Source: an uncultured Flavobacterium sp. (lineage in GTDB: Bacteria > Bacteroidota > Bacteroidia > Flavobacteriales > Flavobacteriaceae). Taken from it: 23,004 bases of DNA. The translations under genes were made by a program, and so were the position numbers. Below the pieces are notes generated by a model. That model saw only the letters and a program-made list of their open reading frames with translations. It had not been told where the DNA came from and did no database searches. Shown piece by piece: positions 1 to 8,343 of this stretch (position 1 is the first letter of the stretch; each line of letters starts with the position of its first letter). Location: NCBI RefSeq assembly GCF_946481155.1, contig NZ_CAMLMK010000045.1, positions 1-23,004 on the forward strand. Direction: 5' to 3'.

Positions 1-629
1 GTAAGGTTTTTTGATGCCAGCTCTTTGTCCAGAAAGGCTTTCTTAACCATGGCCTGACAATCGTCAAATGTGCCGTCGACTTCCAGTGCGGTAATATTTT
101 GACCAAGCGTAGTTAATTGACGTTCCTGGATATCACTCACTTTTTTGCTTGGATATAATATCACGACTTCAACATTCTTTGTTCCAAGAAAACCACTTGC
201 GACAGCACCTCCAGTATCGCCGGAAGTCGCCACTAGAACGGTTGTTTTCTCATCGTTTTCTCTATTGAAATAGTGCAGGCAGCGTGACATGAATCGGGCG
301 CCAACATCTTTAAAGGCCATAGTTGGTCCGTGATAGAGCTCGAGTGAAAAAATATTTTCTTCTATAGGGATTAAAGGGAAATCAAAACTCAGCGTTTCTT
401 TGATGATTTGCTGTAGTTCCATTTTTGGGATTTCCTCTCCGATGAATTGGCTGATGGCTTCCAGTGCTATTTCTTCATGGCTTAAATTTTCAACGGACTC
501 AAAAAAAGCTGCCGGCAAAGGAGTTACACTTTCCGGAAAATATAAGCCATTATCAGGTGCTAAACCATTTCGGAGTGCTTCCTGAAAAGTAACTTTATTA
601 TTTTTATTGTTTAAACTGTAATACTTCAT
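1..629 (-). CDS. thrC: Threonine synthase, 3' end outside window (partial)
   Basis: Threonine synthase converts O-phosphohomoserine to threonine, the last step of the pathway, using pyridoxal phosphate in the cytoplasm. Only the first 209 codons are present; the gene runs off the left edge. The N-terminus MKYYSLNNK and the following NGLAPDNGLYFPE match the family. The PLP-binding lysine lies in HGPTMAFKDVGARF (about K107), and SGDTGGA near residue 136 is the phosphate-binding loop. The start is the ATG at 629, two bases after the thrB stop, so it is the third gene of thrABC. Full-length relatives have about 430 residues, so roughly half is visible. The protein family is clear from sequence; its regulation together with thrA is inferred from spacing. 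Confidence 0.95.
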   Translation of the reverse strand, partial: MKYYSLNNKNNKVTFQEALRNGLAPDNGLYFPESVTPLPAAFFESVENLSHEEIALEAISQFIGEEIPKMELQQIIKETLSFDFPLIPIEENIFSLELYHGPTMAFKDVGARFMSRCLHYFNRENDEKTTVLVATSGDTGGAVASGFLGTKNVEVVILYPSKKVSDIQERQLTTLGQNITALEVDGTFDDCQAMVKKAFLDKELASKNL

Positions 630-631
630 CT

Positions 632-1555
632 TTACGAATTAATTATTTTTATTCCTTCCGGATTTACTTTAGAAACATGAATTTCAAACGGGATTGCGGT
701 TTCATTATAGATTTCTGCCATGACATCAGCTACTATGTGAGCTGTCGTAATTCCTCTGCTTAGAGCAAAAACGGAAGGCCCTGATCCTGATATTCCGGTT
801 CCCAGCGCACCATTTTCAGTAGTTTTACTCTTAAGAATATCAAATTTAGGAATAAAAGGGCCTCGCAATGGCTCCACAATGTCGTCATGTAAAGACCGAT
901 GGATTAAATCATAATCACTGGTATAAAACCCGGCAATCAATCCGCCCAGGTTTCCCCATTGTGTTATAGCGCTTTTTAAAGAAATCTCCTGTTTCAAAAC
1001 CGCCCGCATTTCAGATGTTTTCAATTCGATCTGCGGATGAATTACTGTCGCAAATAATTCAGACGGACTTTCAATTTTAATAATATCAAGCGGATTGTAA
1101 CCCCGTACCAATGTAATACCACCCAAAAGAGCAGGGGCAACATTATCGGCATGTTCACTTCCACTGGCCAAGGCTTCGCCTTTCATGGCAAAATACACCA
1201 GTTCTTTTCTTGTGAAGGGTCTGCCAAGAAGCTCGTTTATGCCAAAAACAGCTCCGGCGGCACTGGCAGCGGAACTCCCAATGCCACTTCCGGCCTTGAT
1301 TTTTTTATGTATTTCGATTTCAAAGCCAAAATCACCATGAACAGCATTCAATATTGCCATGGCTGCGACCCCGGCTACATTTTTTTCTGCTTCCAAAGGC
1401 AATTCAGCCCCGGTTATTTTGGTGATCTGAATTCCTTTTTTAGGGGTTTGACGGATTATCATTTCATCTCCTATGGTGTCAAGGCATAAGCCGAGAACGT
1501 CAAAACCACAGGACAGGTTGGCGATAGTGGCCGGACAGAATATTTTTATTTCCAT
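632..1555 (-). CDS. thrB: Homoserine kinase (GHMP family)
   Basis: Homoserine kinase phosphorylates homoserine with ATP to give the substrate of threonine synthase. The 307-residue protein has the GHMP kinase layout: N-terminal CPATIANLSCGFDVLG (about 7-22), the ATP-binding glycine/serine loop KAGSGIGSSAASAAG (about 87-101), and the C-terminal GTGISGSGPSVFAL motif. The length is normal. An in-frame TTG at 1567 would add MKDK, but the ATG at 1555 is preferred. It gives the usual short N-terminus and leaves 12 bases after the thrA stop. The thrC start follows 2 bases after this stop, so the three genes are almost certainly co-transcribed. Function is secure; only the exact start is uncertain. 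Confidence 0.94.
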   Translation of the reverse strand: MEIKIFCPATIANLSCGFDVLGLCLDTIGDEMIIRQTPKKGIQITKITGAELPLEAEKNVAGVAAMAILNAVHGDFGFEIEIHKKIKAGSGIGSSAASAAGAVFGINELLGRPFTRKELVYFAMKGEALASGSEHADNVAPALLGGITLVRGYNPLDIIKIESPSELFATVIHPQIELKTSEMRAVLKQEISLKSAITQWGNLGGLIAGFYTSDYDLIHRSLHDDIVEPLRGPFIPKFDILKSKTTENGALGTGISGSGPSVFALSRGITTAHIVADVMAEIYNETAIPFEIHVSKVNPEGIKIINS

Positions 1556-1567
1556 TTTGTCTTTCAA

Positions 1568-4012
1568 TTAAATTGTTCCAAGTCGGATTACATCCGCAAA
1601 AATTCCTGACGCAGTAACCGCAGCACCGGCACCGGCACCTTTAATTAGTAAGGGTTGATCGGCATAGCGGTCGGTGTAAAACAACACGATATTGTCCTTG
1701 CCTTCCAGGTTGTAAAAAGGATGCTCTTTTTCAATGAATTGCAGGCCCACTTTTGCTTTTCCGTTTTCAAATTCGGCGACATACTTCAGGCGGCAGTCTT
1801 TTTTTACAGACTCCTGATAAAGATTTTCGAAATGGAATGCATGCTCGTTCAGGGAATCAAAAAAGTCGGAAATCGATTCTGCTTCCAATGATTTTTGAGG
1901 CATAAAGGATGCGTTGGTTATATCCTCTATTTCCATCGGGTAACCGCTTTCTCTAATTAGAATCAGCATTTTTCTCATTACATCAATGCCGCTTAAATCG
2001 ATTTTCGGATCGGGTTCTGTATAACCTTCTGATTTTGCCTGATTTACTGCATTGTGAAAGCTGTTGTTCTCATTAAAATTATTGAAAATAAAATTGAGGC
2101 TTCCGGACAGAACAGCCTGGATTTTATGTACGCGGTCACCGGACGCAATTAAATTCTTAAGCGTGTCAATAATTGGCAAACCCGCGCCAACGTTAGTTTC
2201 ATATAAAAACGGCGCATTGTATTTTTTAGAAAGATCCTTTAAATTTTTATAATTTTCAAATGAGGACGAACAGGCAATTTTGTTGCAGGTAACTACCGCC
2301 ACATTTTGTTTTAAATACTGATTATAAATGGCTGCAATATCACTATCTGCGGTATTGTCTACAAAAATGCTATTACGTAAATTCAGTTTTTCCACTTTTG
2401 AAATGAATTCGTTCGGGCATGATTTTTCGCCGTTTTCCAATAGTGCTTCCCATTGGTTTAAATCAATGCCATCTTCATCGAAATGCATCTTTTTGGAATT
2501 GGAAATGGCAATTACGCGTACATTAATCCGCAAATTCTCTTTTAAATATTTTTTCTGCTGATGGATCTGATTAATAAATTTGCTTCCAACATTTCCGGCT
2601 CCGGTTATAAAAAGATTCAGTTGCTTTGTATTGTCTTCGAAAAATCTTTCATGAAGCGTATTTAAAGCTTTTTTGATGTCTTTTTTATCAATAACTGCCG
2701 AAATATTAAGTTCCGAAGCGCCTTGGGCAATTGCCCTGATATTGATGTTGTTTTTTCCCAGTGTACTGAACATCTTACCGCTCAAACCCTGATGGTTTTT
2801 CATATTTCCGCCAACAACAGCTATGATGCAAAGGTTGTTTTCCACTAGCGCAGGTTTTATTTTCAGCTGCTTAATCTCATGCTGAAACTCATTGTCAATA
2901 GCTTGTTTTGCATTTTTTGCTGCATTTTCAGAAATACCGATGCATATGGAATGTTCTGAGGATGCCTGGGTAATGAAAACGACATTAATGTTTTCCTTGG
3001 CAATTGCACTGAAAAGCCTTTTTGAAGCACCTGAAACACCTACCAATCCTGAGCCTTCAAGAGTAAGCAGCGCAATATTTTCAATGTGACTTATTCCTCT
3101 GACTATATTCGTATTGTTTTGTTCAGCGTCCTGTGTGATGAGTGTTCCTTCTTCCTCCGGAGCAAAAGTGTTCTTAATGACTACAGGAATGTTTTTGTTC
3201 ATTACCGGCTGGATTGTTGGCGCATAAAGTACTTTAGCTCCAAAATGAGATAGTTCCATGGCTTCCCTAAAGGAAATATTGGAAATAGGTTTGGCTTGTT
3301 TTACGATTTTCGGATTGGCTGTAAACATGCCGCTTACGTCAGTCCAGATTTCAAGTAGTTCCGAATTCAAAGCTGCTGCTAGTATGGCTGCTGTATAGTC
3401 AGATCCTCCACGACCTAAAGTCGTTGTATTACCATCGGATGATTCGGCAATAAAGCCTGGTAGTATCGTGATTTCTGATTGGTTTTTATCAAAAAAATAC
3501 TGAATTAAGTAATCAGTAATTTCAAAATTAACTACAGCATTGCCAAAAGTGCTGTCTGTTCTGATTAATTCCCGACTGTCTTTATAAGTGACTTTATCAA
3601 CTTCGAGTTTTAATCTTTCATAAATAATTACAGACGAAAGGAGTTCACCGTAGGACAGAATCAAATCTGTTGATTTGCGGGAAAGTTCACCTAACAGGTA
3701 GCAGCCTTCCAGTAAATTTTCCAGATCGGTAAAACATTTTTGTATATACTCGCTTCCATTTTTCTGATTTTCTTCCGGCAAAAGATTGTTCAGTGTTTCA
3801 AAATGCCTGTTCTTTATTTCAAGCAGTGTGTTTTTGTAATTCAGGTCTTTGGCTTTCGCCTCGTTTATTCCTTTGATAAGAGCATCAGTAACACCACCCA
3901 AAGCCGATACTACAACAACTTTTTGACCTGCTTTTTCTTTCAGGATGGCTATGCTTTTTACTATATTTTCAGGATTGGCAACAGAAGTGCCGCCAAATTT
4001 TAAAATTCTCAT
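1568..4012 (-). CDS. thrA: Bifunctional aspartokinase / homoserine dehydrogenase
   Basis: This fused enzyme catalyses the first and third steps from aspartate to homoserine. Residues 1 to about 295 are the aspartokinase, with KFGGTSV at 5-11 and TTLGRGGSDYTA near 197-208. Residues about 310-455 look like paired ACT regulatory domains (LEGSGLVGVSG, and VVGGNMKNHQGLSG). From about 465 comes homoserine dehydrogenase, with the dinucleotide loop GAGNVG at 471-476, ETNVGAGLPIIDTL and the signature QAVLSGSLNFIFN. The total of 814 residues matches E. coli ThrA-type fusions. It heads the thrABC operon. The 269 bases before its ATG hold a threonine-rich leader peptide, so attenuation by charged tRNA-Thr is likely. 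Allosteric inhibition through the ACT domains is family knowledge. Confidence 0.96.
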   Translation of the reverse strand: MRILKFGGTSVANPENIVKSIAILKEKAGQKVVVVSALGGVTDALIKGINEAKAKDLNYKNTLLEIKNRHFETLNNLLPEENQKNGSEYIQKCFTDLENLLEGCYLLGELSRKSTDLILSYGELLSSVIIYERLKLEVDKVTYKDSRELIRTDSTFGNAVVNFEITDYLIQYFFDKNQSEITILPGFIAESSDGNTTTLGRGGSDYTAAILAAALNSELLEIWTDVSGMFTANPKIVKQAKPISNISFREAMELSHFGAKVLYAPTIQPVMNKNIPVVIKNTFAPEEEGTLITQDAEQNNTNIVRGISHIENIALLTLEGSGLVGVSGASKRLFSAIAKENINVVFITQASSEHSICIGISENAAKNAKQAIDNEFQHEIKQLKIKPALVENNLCIIAVVGGNMKNHQGLSGKMFSTLGKNNINIRAIAQGASELNISAVIDKKDIKKALNTLHERFFEDNTKQLNLFITGAGNVGSKFINQIHQQKKYLKENLRINVRVIAISNSKKMHFDEDGIDLNQWEALLENGEKSCPNEFISKVEKLNLRNSIFVDNTADSDIAAIYNQYLKQNVAVVTCNKIACSSSFENYKNLKDLSKKYNAPFLYETNVGAGLPIIDTLKNLIASGDRVHKIQAVLSGSLNFIFNNFNENNSFHNAVNQAKSEGYTEPDPKIDLSGIDVMRKMLILIRESGYPMEIEDITNASFMPQKSLEAESISDFFDSLNEHAFHFENLYQESVKKDCRLKYVAEFENGKAKVGLQFIEKEHPFYNLEGKDNIVLFYTDRYADQPLLIKGAGAGAAVTASGIFADVIRLGTI

Positions 4013-4105
4013 GATTTGTCAATTTTATGAAAAACATTCTTTCTGGCGCTGTTTTTTAATGGCACAGCTAAACAATGATTTTCGAGATAAATGAATTAGG
4101 GAATG

Positions 4106-4191
4106 TGTTGTTTCAAACAACAGCTTTTCGTATTAAAAATAATACGTACGCCAAATGGATTATATGTAATGTTTATACCCCGGAAGGGGTA
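4106..4191 (-). promoter_or_regulatory. Attenuator-type RNA hairpins between thrL and thrA
   Basis: Read on the minus strand, three perfect inverted repeats follow the Thr codons. TACCCC/GGGGTA (4191-4176, four-base loop) overlaps the last Thr codon and the end of thrL. CGTATTA/TAATACG (4146-4129, loop TTTT) is next. TGTTGTT/AACAACA (4122-4106, loop TGA) is the third. The left arm of the third can instead pair with the Thr codons themselves (ACAACAACG, 4202-4194), giving mutually exclusive folds. No classic GC stem followed directly by a U-tract was resolved; GCTGT/ACAGC near 4050-4070 followed by ATGTTTTTC close to 4030 is the nearest candidate. The mechanism is therefore inferred. Confidence 0.5.
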
Positions 4192-4283
4192 GTCGTTGTT
4201 GTAGTAGATGTTGTAGCAACTGGCATTGCAACCGCAGATAGGGTTGTAGCGAAAAGATTATATGTGCTATTGTTACTCAACAT
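4173..4283 (-). CDS. thrL: Threonine operon leader peptide
   Basis: This is a 36-codon frame from ATG 4283 to TAA 4175-4173, not annotated by normal length cut-offs. The translation begins MLSNNSTYNLFATT and ends VATTSTTTTTTPSGV. The codons from 4214 to 4188 are ACA ACA TCT ACT ACA ACA ACG ACT ACC: eight threonines in nine codons, just before the stop. It lies upstream of and co-directional with thrA, exactly where an attenuator leader would sit. By analogy with the E. coli thr operon, slow translation of these codons when tRNA-Thr is uncharged would change RNA folding downstream. Unlike E. coli ThrL, no isoleucine codons occur in the run. The internal ATG at Met20 is an alternative start. 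The peptide itself probably has no function beyond ribosome positioning. Confidence 0.82.
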   Translation of the reverse strand: MLSNNSTYNLFATTLSAVAMPVATTSTTTTTTPSGV

Positions 4284-4289
4284 TATATG

Positions 4290-4297
4290 CAAATGTA
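4290..4297 (-). promoter_or_regulatory. Candidate -7 element for the thr leader transcript
   Basis: TACATTTG on the minus strand fits the Bacteroidota -7 consensus TAnnTTTG. No convincing TTG -33 element sits 17-23 bases upstream. The leader ATG at 4283 is only six bases downstream, so this promoter would give an almost leaderless thrL message. The interval 4321-4394 must also carry the promoter of the divergent gene at 4395, where nothing convincing was found. Confidence 0.3.
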
Positions 4298-4394
4298 ATT
4301 ATTTTTTGAGAAAAGAATAAGATTTTTCACAATTATTTGATTTTATAAGAAAATTTGTGTTTAAAAAAACGATGATTTTTCGTAAATTTATCAA

Positions 4395-5246
4395 ATGGAA
4401 AATCATATTTTATTAGACAAAAAAGAAGCGCTGAAGCATTTTGTACCAATAGCAAAAGAAGCGCATAAAGGAATTCAGGGCCATGCACTGATTGTAGGGG
4501 GAAGCTATGGAAAAATTGGTTCCGTAAGCCTTGCGACAAAAGCGTGCCTGAAGGCAGGTGCGGGATTAGTAACAGCTTATCTTCCTAAATGTGGCTATGA
4601 CGTCATGCAGATTACTGTCCCCGAAGCAATGGTTTTAACGGATGACTATAACGAACGGATTACTTCTGTCAATCATGATTTGAAATTGGATGCCGTTGGA
4701 TTCGGGATTGGGATGGAACAACATCTGGATACGCATCAGGCCATGTTTCATTTTCTGAAAATGAATACTTTGCCTATGGTTATTGATGCCGATGGCCTGA
4801 ACATTCTTTCACAGAACAAGGAATGGCTGGAAATGCTTCCCAAAAAAACTATCCTGACACCTCATTTAAAAGAGCTGGACCGGCTGATTGGCGAATGGGA
4901 GTCGGTGGAAGACATGATTGAGAAAGTAAAAGACTTCTCAGCCGAATTTGAAGTAATTGTAGTGCTGAAAGGTGCACCGACTTTGATCGTATATAAAAGT
5001 TATGTATATATGAATACTTCCGGAAATCAGGCATTGGCTACAGCGGGTAGCGGCGATGTGCTGACAGGAATAATCACCGGATTACTGGCACAGAAATACG
5101 ATCCGATGGCTGCTGCTATTTTGGGTGTTTACCTGCATGGATTGGCTGCCGATATTGCTGTTCCGGAGACAGGACATCACGCGTTCATTGCTTCCGATAT
5201 TCTTGCGTACTTGGGAAAAGCTTTTCTGACGTTAAGCAAAAAATAA
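4395..5246 (+). CDS. nnrD: ADP/ATP-dependent NAD(P)H-hydrate dehydratase
   Basis: This enzyme repairs hydrated NADH or NADPH, using a nucleotide-driven dehydration, and belongs to the ribokinase-like YjeF C-terminal family. The 283-residue protein shows [15 protein letters not shown] (29-43), KAGAGLVT (53-60), DADGLN (131-136), LTPHLKE (154-160; the family often has LTPHPGE) and [16 protein letters not shown] (211-226) with catalytic Asp221. It lacks the N-terminal epimerase (YjeF_N) domain found in many bacterial bifunctional proteins, so the epimerase must be encoded elsewhere or be absent. The start ATG fits the family N-terminus. It is divergent from thrA and ends in a terminator shared with the next gene. 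The gene is a single transcription unit by position. Confidence 0.9.
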   Translation: MENHILLDKKEALKHFVPIAKEAHKGIQGHALIVGGSYGKIGSVSLATKACLKAGAGLVTAYLPKCGYDVMQITVPEAMVLTDDYNERITSVNHDLKLDAVGFGIGMEQHLDTHQAMFHFLKMNTLPMVIDADGLNILSQNKEWLEMLPKKTILTPHLKELDRLIGEWESVEDMIEKVKDFSAEFEVIVVLKGAPTLIVYKSYVYMNTSGNQALATAGSGDVLTGIITGLLAQKYDPMAAAILGVYLHGLAADIAVPETGHHAFIASDILAYLGKAFLTLSKK

Positions 5247-5279
5247 ACCCTTTCAAAGCGAACTCAGAAAGGGTTTATT
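5242..5279. terminator. Bidirectional terminator between nnrD and the thioredoxin gene
   Basis: A perfect 13-bp inverted repeat, AATAAACCCTTTC / GAAAGGGTTTATT, encloses a 12-base loop. The left arm begins in the nnrD stop region. The A/T-rich flanks give a T-tract in both directions, so it can serve both convergent genes. Confidence 0.85.
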
Positions 5280-5296
5280 CAAATTATTTATAGCAA

Positions 5297-6661
5297 TTAT
5301 TTTATTCCTAACTCCTCTAATTTAGCGATCAGTTTAGGATCGGATGGACGGGGAGCATCTGCAGAAACGATATTGCCATTCGGATCAACTAAGATAAATC
5401 TTGGAATACCTTCAATAGCATATTCCTGAACGAATTTTGAATTCCAGTCGTTATCAGCAAATAATTGGATTCCACCCAGTTTTTTCTCTTCTACAAACTT
5501 TCTCCATTTTTCGTAATCCTTTTTCGTGTCGATGGAAAGACTCACGAACTCAATGTTTTTTCCGTGGTATTGCTCTTCTACTTTTTGCAGGCTTGGAATT
5601 TCACGACGGCATGGTCCGCACCATGTAGCCCAAACATCAATGTAAACGTATTTTCCTTTTAAGCTTTCCAATGCTGTTTTTCCGCCTTTAAAGTTTTCAT
5701 AGTCAAACTTCGGAGAAATATTTCCTGGCGTTAATGTTTTGATTTTGTTATATTTCGTTGTTAAAGCCTCTTTAAACTTTGCGTCTGTTGAAAGTGCCAA
5801 TAACTCATTATAAAGTATTGCTGCTTCAGGATTTCCTGCGCCAACCTCATAACCTACATTTTGGATGTGTGCATTTTTGATGGAAGGACTTTTAATTTTT
5901 TTGATTTCAGGCAAAGCTAACTTATAAGTATATTCTTCATTCTCGCCTAATTTTGCGAAGATGCCATTATTGAATCTTGTAGAAACGATTTGTTTGTAAG
6001 GTGATGAGAACAAAAAGTCCTGCTCATTATCCAAATCGATTTTCTCATCAAATTTAGGGAACGATTCTGAGGGTTTGAAACCTTCAATTTTCGCATAATG
6101 AGTATGATAATTAGGATAATTCAAAAGCTGTAATTGCTCGAAGTAATCAATGCTTTTCTTTTCATTTTTCAGAAAATTTGCATCTGTAATATTGGAAGTG
6201 TTCAGCAAATTGGTCATTGCCGCTTTAACTTCTTTGATCTTAGCCAGGAAAGCAGTTTCATCTAAGGCGTAAAACTCTTGCGCAGCGCCCATCATCTTGT
6301 TTGCTAATACTGATTTCGAATTAAAATATTGGTTTTCGGCGCTTCCTTTTCCGGTGAATTTTAATGTTGGCGCGAAATTTTTATCATCGGCGTTGATTAC
6401 CAATTTTGTTCCTTTTGCTAAATATAATGCAGCACGGTTATTTTTTGTGGCAAAATTGTAGGTCCCTGTGTACTCAATCTGAAAGGTTTCGGAAAAAGAA
6501 CCGTCGGCTTTAAGCGTAATCTCTTTTTCAAAAGATTCACCTTTGATTTTCAGTTTTCCGTCATCAGTGTTGGTGATTTTTCCTGACAGGGTAACTGTTT
6601 CTTTCGGCGTCGCAAAAGAAGCCAATAAAACTACCAGGAATAAGTAAAGTGTGTGTTTCAT
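5297..6661 (-). CDS. Secreted TlpA-like thiol:disulfide oxidoreductase with long N-terminal region
   Basis: Residues 1-19 form a signal peptide (MKHTLYLFLVVLLASFA) without a lipobox cysteine, so a soluble periplasmic protein is expected. Residues about 22-110 are beta-rich with VTLSGKITN and LKADGSFSE, like the DUF4369-type domain common in Bacteroidota TlpA proteins. A helical middle follows. From about 320 comes an AhpC/TSA-TlpA thioredoxin fold with WATWCGPCRREIP (active site C348-G-P-C351) and the cis-proline loop EGIPR (P420). It probably reduces or exchanges disulfides in exported proteins, but the substrate is unknown. The protein has 454 residues and is complete. It is the only gene of its unit, divergent from hutH. 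A TACATTTG -7 element lies 34 bases upstream. Confidence 0.87.
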   Translation of the reverse strand: MKHTLYLFLVVLLASFATPKETVTLSGKITNTDDGKLKIKGESFEKEITLKADGSFSETFQIEYTGTYNFATKNNRAALYLAKGTKLVINADDKNFAPTLKFTGKGSAENQYFNSKSVLANKMMGAAQEFYALDETAFLAKIKEVKAAMTNLLNTSNITDANFLKNEKKSIDYFEQLQLLNYPNYHTHYAKIEGFKPSESFPKFDEKIDLDNEQDFLFSSPYKQIVSTRFNNGIFAKLGENEEYTYKLALPEIKKIKSPSIKNAHIQNVGYEVGAGNPEAAILYNELLALSTDAKFKEALTTKYNKIKTLTPGNISPKFDYENFKGGKTALESLKGKYVYIDVWATWCGPCRREIPSLQKVEEQYHGKNIEFVSLSIDTKKDYEKWRKFVEEKKLGGIQLFADNDWNSKFVQEYAIEGIPRFILVDPNGNIVSADAPRPSDPKLIAKLEELGIK

Positions 6662-6694
6662 GATTGATAGTTGTTTAGTTTTTATTTAGTTGCT

Positions 6695-6702
6695 CAAATG
6701 TA
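6695..6702 (-). promoter_or_regulatory. Candidate -7 element for the TlpA-like gene
   Basis: TACATTTG on the minus strand matches TAnnTTTG. It would start transcription near 6689, about 28 bases before the ATG at 6661. A clear TTG -33 partner is not visible. Confidence 0.42.
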
Positions 6703-6749
6703 AGAAATTTGATTTATTTAAAGTCATAATGAAATACTAATAAATTAGC

Positions 6750-6780
6750 TTGTTTTTTAAAGTCATTTTACGGAATTTTG
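6750..6780 (+). promoter_or_regulatory. Candidate hutH promoter
   Basis: TTG at 6750-6752 and GAATTTTG at 6773-6780 are separated by 20 bases. This fits the Bacteroidota TTG-N(17-23)-TAnnTTTG pattern with one mismatch in the -7 element. It would give a short untranslated leader before the ATG at 6803. Confidence 0.35.
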
Positions 6781-6802
6781 GAACCGAAACCAACCAACAA
6801 AA

Positions 6803-8311
6803 ATGGATACAGTACATTATATCAGTTCTGATGTGTTTACCTTAGAACTGCTCCACGAAATTATTTCCCAAAACAAAACTCTTGAATTGTCAGAAGAAGC
6901 GCGCATTAACATTGAAAAATGCCGTTTGTATCTTGATAAAAAAATGGAAACACATGACGGGCCCATTTACGGAATCAACACTGGTTTCGGTTCGTTGTGT
7001 AATGTAAAAATCTCCAATGAAAACCTTTCTCAGCTACAGGAAAACCTGATGAAATCGCATGCTTGTGGTACAGGAGACGAAGTTCCGCACGAGATAGTGA
7101 AAATCATGCTTTTGCTGAAAATCAAATCGTTAAGCTACGGAAATTCAGGTGTACAATTGCAAACTGTTGAACGATTGGTAGATTTTTACAATAATGATGT
7201 TTTACCGGTTGTTTATACTCAGGGTTCTTTAGGAGCTTCCGGAGATTTGGCACCGCTGGCACATTTATGTTTGCCATTGATTGGTGAAGGTGAAGTGTAT
7301 GTTGATGGATTCCGTCAGCCGGCAAAGAAAGTATTGGAGAAAATGGGTTGGCAGCCGATTGTGTTGCAATCTAAAGAAGGATTAGCGTTGTTAAACGGGA
7401 CGCAATTCATGAGTGCTTATGGCTGTTATGTTTTACTGAAAGCCTGTAAGTATTCCTATTTAGCAGATGTTATTGCAGCCATTTCATTAGAAGGTTTTGA
7501 CGGAAGAATCGATCCGTTTAATGAATTGATCCATATTGTTCGTCCGCATAAAGGGCAAATCAATACTGCAAGACGTTTCCAGGAATTATTGGAGGACAGC
7601 GAAATCATCGCGCAGCCGAAAGAACATGTTCAGGATCCCTATTCCTTCCGTTGTATTCCGCAAGTGCATGGCGCATCGAAAGATACCGTGGATTACGTGA
7701 AAAAAGTATTTAAGACGGAAATCAATTCCGTTACGGATAACCCTAATATTTTTGTGGGCGAAGATTTAATTGTTTCCGGCGGGAATTTCCACGGTCAGCC
7801 ATTGGCTTTAGCTTTAGATTTCTTAGGCATTGCATTAGCGGAATTAGGAAGTATTTCTGAAAGAAGAACATACCAGCTAATTTCCGGTACAAGAAATTTA
7901 CCTGCATTTTTAGTAAGCAATCCTGGATTGAACTCTGGTTTCATGATTCCGCAATATACCGCTGCAAGTATCGTGAGTCAGAATAAGCAGTTGGCAACAC
8001 CAGCGAGCATCGATAGTATTGTCTCTTCAAACGGACAGGAAGATCATGTGAGTATGGGTGCAAATGCAGCTACGAAGTGCCTGAAAATAATGGAAAACCT
8101 TGAGCGTATTTTAGCCATTGAATTAATGAATGCTTCACAGGCAATTGAGTTCAGAAGACCTTTGAAATCAAGCGAGTTTTTGGAAACATTTATCAAATCA
8201 TATAGAGAAGAAGTGCCATTGGTAGAAGAGGACAGAATCCTTCATTACGATATTGAAAAATCGATAGCCTTCCTGAACAGTTTACAACTTGACGACGAAG
8301 TTTTAGAATAA
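6803..8311 (+). CDS. hutH: Histidine ammonia-lyase
   Basis: The enzyme removes ammonia from histidine to give urocanate, the first step of histidine degradation. The 502-residue protein has the aromatic ammonia-lyase signature GSLGASGDLAPLAHL, in which Ala145-Ser146-Gly147 would cyclise to the MIO prosthetic group. The catalytic tyrosine loop YGINTGFG is at 56-63. Two family features favour histidine over tyrosine or phenylalanine as substrate: SH at 85-86 in the selectivity region, and the QEDHVSMG motif near residue 414. Flavobacterial tyrosine ammonia-lyases, as I recall them, have NQDIVSMG there. It is alone: no hutU, hutI or hutG is nearby. It starts at the ATG after a plausible promoter and ends at a strong terminator. 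Confidence 0.93.
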   Translation: MDTVHYISSDVFTLELLHEIISQNKTLELSEEARINIEKCRLYLDKKMETHDGPIYGINTGFGSLCNVKISNENLSQLQENLMKSHACGTGDEVPHEIVKIMLLLKIKSLSYGNSGVQLQTVERLVDFYNNDVLPVVYTQGSLGASGDLAPLAHLCLPLIGEGEVYVDGFRQPAKKVLEKMGWQPIVLQSKEGLALLNGTQFMSAYGCYVLLKACKYSYLADVIAAISLEGFDGRIDPFNELIHIVRPHKGQINTARRFQELLEDSEIIAQPKEHVQDPYSFRCIPQVHGASKDTVDYVKKVFKTEINSVTDNPNIFVGEDLIVSGGNFHGQPLALALDFLGIALAELGSISERRTYQLISGTRNLPAFLVSNPGLNSGFMIPQYTAASIVSQNKQLATPASIDSIVSSNGQEDHVSMGANAATKCLKIMENLERILAIELMNASQAIEFRRPLKSSEFLETFIKSYREEVPLVEEDRILHYDIEKSIAFLNSLQLDDEVLE

Positions 8312-8312
8312 T

Positions 8313-8343
8313 AAAAAAAGCCGCTTAATTAGCGGCTTTTTTT
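8313..8343. terminator. Bidirectional terminator between hutH and the DUF1304 gene
   Basis: Inverted repeat AAAAAAAGCCGC / GCGGCTTTTTTT with a seven-base loop TTAATTA. It has a GC-rich core and a run of seven T in both directions. The right arm overlaps the stop codon of the convergent DUF1304 gene. Confidence 0.92.

Noticed and set aside
1556..1567. TTG start for homoserine kinase, four codons upstream
   Set aside because: The ATG at 1555 gives the normal family N-terminus and better spacing from the thrA stop.
4075..4320. Plus-strand frame with a run of valines (VVVVVDVV) between thrA and nnrD
   Set aside because: It is the antisense shadow of the threonine codon run of thrL; no promoter or family resemblance supports it.
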